Shown one piece after another: positions 40,668 through 41,222 of a stretch of DNA of 41,222 bases. The stretch spans positions 1 to 41,222 of the forward strand of contig CALACW010000044.1 in NCBI GenBank assembly GCA_937890355.1. Direction: 5' to 3'. The DNA comes from CALACW01 sp002431305. GTDB taxonomy: Bacteria; Bacillota; Clostridia; Oscillospirales; Acutalibacteraceae. The translations under genes were made by a program, and so were the position numbers. Under the pieces are notes generated by a model. The model was not told the origin of the DNA and made no database searches. It was given only the letters and a program-made list of their open reading frames with translations. How positions within the stretch are numbered: the stretch's first letter is position 1; every line of letters starts with the position of its first letter.

Positions 40668-41222
40668 ATGTGCAATAATTGTCCCATGAACGACGTTACG
40701 GCGGCGTACATCGACGGATACTGCAATATTTACCGCGATATGGAGAATAATATGACCGGAATCAATCTGACAGACAGTATTTCGCAGAATTTTATAAATC
40801 AGATGATACCGCACCGGCAGGCGGGAATCGCTATGTGTGAAAATATTTTAAAATATTCCGACTGTCAGGCGGTCAGATGTCTTGCGGGAATTATGGTGAC
40901 CGAACAGAAACAGTCAATTGCCGATATGCAGAAGATATATGATTCCTGCGCATGCTTTGTTAATACGGACGCAGATAACGAATACTGCCAGCTCTGTTTT
41001 GACGAAATAAGTCAGAATATGTTCTGCTGTATGAGAAGCGCAAAAACGGTTGACAGCGTAAACGCGAATTTCCTGTACGAAATGATTGGTCATCATGCAG
41101 GGGCGGTCAGAATGGCTATGAATGTTATGAGATATCCGATAGCTCCCGCGCTTCGCTCAATTTGCTGTGATATAATAACCTCACGAAACACAATCCAAAT
41201 TCGAGATTTGGTGTGTTTCGGA
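40668..41222 (+). CDS. DUF305-family protein with two tandem modules (partial)
   Basis: Open from the ATG at 40668, with AGGAGGTG 7 nt upstream, through the right edge (185 codons seen, no stop). The N-terminus is Cys-rich (MCNNCPMNDV). Two ferritin-like helical modules carry the DUF305 signature: FINQMIPHRQAGIAMCENIL (about residues 42-61) and FLYEMIGHHAGAVRMAMNVM (about 139-158). The His/Met pattern suggests metal binding, and some relatives are linked to copper or metal handling, but the role is not established. A second Cys cluster (YCQLC, MFCCM) lies between the modules. No signal peptide or membrane segment is visible. It is divergent from GH51 and I could not find a convincing promoter. 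The last ~13 codons coincide with a strong hairpin, and the residues there deviate from the usual DUF305 ending. Confidence 0.82.
   Translation, partial: MCNNCPMNDVTAAYIDGYCNIYRDMENNMTGINLTDSISQNFINQMIPHRQAGIAMCENILKYSDCQAVRCLAGIMVTEQKQSIADMQKIYDSCACFVNTDADNEYCQLCFDEISQNMFCCMRSAKTVDSVNANFLYEMIGHHAGAVRMAMNVMRYPIAPALRSICCDIITSRNTIQIRDLVCFG
41184..41220. repeat. Strong inverted repeat at the right edge
   Basis: CGAAACACA (41184-41192) pairs with TGTGTTTCG (41212-41220), and CCAAAT (41195-41200) with ATTTGG (41206-41211), around a TCGAG loop. It lies inside the open DUF305 frame and ends 2 bp from the window edge, so a repeat boundary or assembly fold-back is possible. Confidence 0.75.

Overview
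The window looks like a chromosomal segment from a low-to-mid GC Gram-positive anaerobe, most likely a gut Clostridia (Oscillospirales/Ruminococcaceae-like). This is inferred from a T-box leader, strong TTGACA/TATAAT promoters, AGGAGG ribosome sites, a CBS-type family II pyrophosphatase, a domain-permuted GH3 glucosidase and secreted proteins carrying GLUG, InlB-type and Cys-rich repeats. No species can be named from sequence alone.

Region 1 (1-9620, minus strand) is a branched-chain amino acid operon in the order ilvB-ilvN-ilvC-ilvD-DUF815 ATPase-leuA-leuC-leuD. It is led by a consensus promoter and a leucine-type T-box (specifier CUC). An AAA+ ATPase sits inside the operon. leuD runs off the left edge and leuB is not in the window.

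Region 2 (9690-14860) holds a small nitroreductase, a DUF4143 ATPase flanked by two look-alike terminator hairpins, a secreted LCAT/lipase-like hydrolase and an EamA-family transporter.

Region 3 (14870-20800) has a CBS-DRTGG pyrophosphatase, then a convergent 942-residue secreted GLUG/Ig-like protein whose leader contains a hand-foldable cobalamin riboswitch and a terminator, then a divergent EstA-like esterase. Riboswitch control of a GLUG surface protein is the most unusual regulatory arrangement seen here.

Region 4 (20800-23670, minus) is a metal-efflux module: ArsR/SmtB regulator, stand-alone HMA metallochaperone and Zn/Cd-type P1B ATPase. Two operator palindromes overlap the efflux promoter. 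A tRNA-Val(GAC) lies just upstream of the regulator.

Region 5 (23700-29230) is a two-gene saccharolytic operon (permuted GH3 and GH2). A four-gene tight minus-strand operon follows (flavoprotein, DUF5685, degenerate J-domain/TPR protein, membrane protein).

Region 6 (31800-35970) has a promoter, a 348-bp MITE-like inverted-repeat element, a geranylgeranyl-reductase-like flavoenzyme and an ABC exporter pair. Region 7 (36000-41222) has a secreted protein with 85-residue Cys-rich repeats, a GH51 arabinofuranosidase and a DUF305 protein running off the right edge at a strong hairpin.

The three proteins with clear signal peptides all end in a similar hydrophobic/amphipathic tail and none has LPXTG, which suggests a shared surface-retention signal. 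No CRISPR array, transposase or prophage was found.
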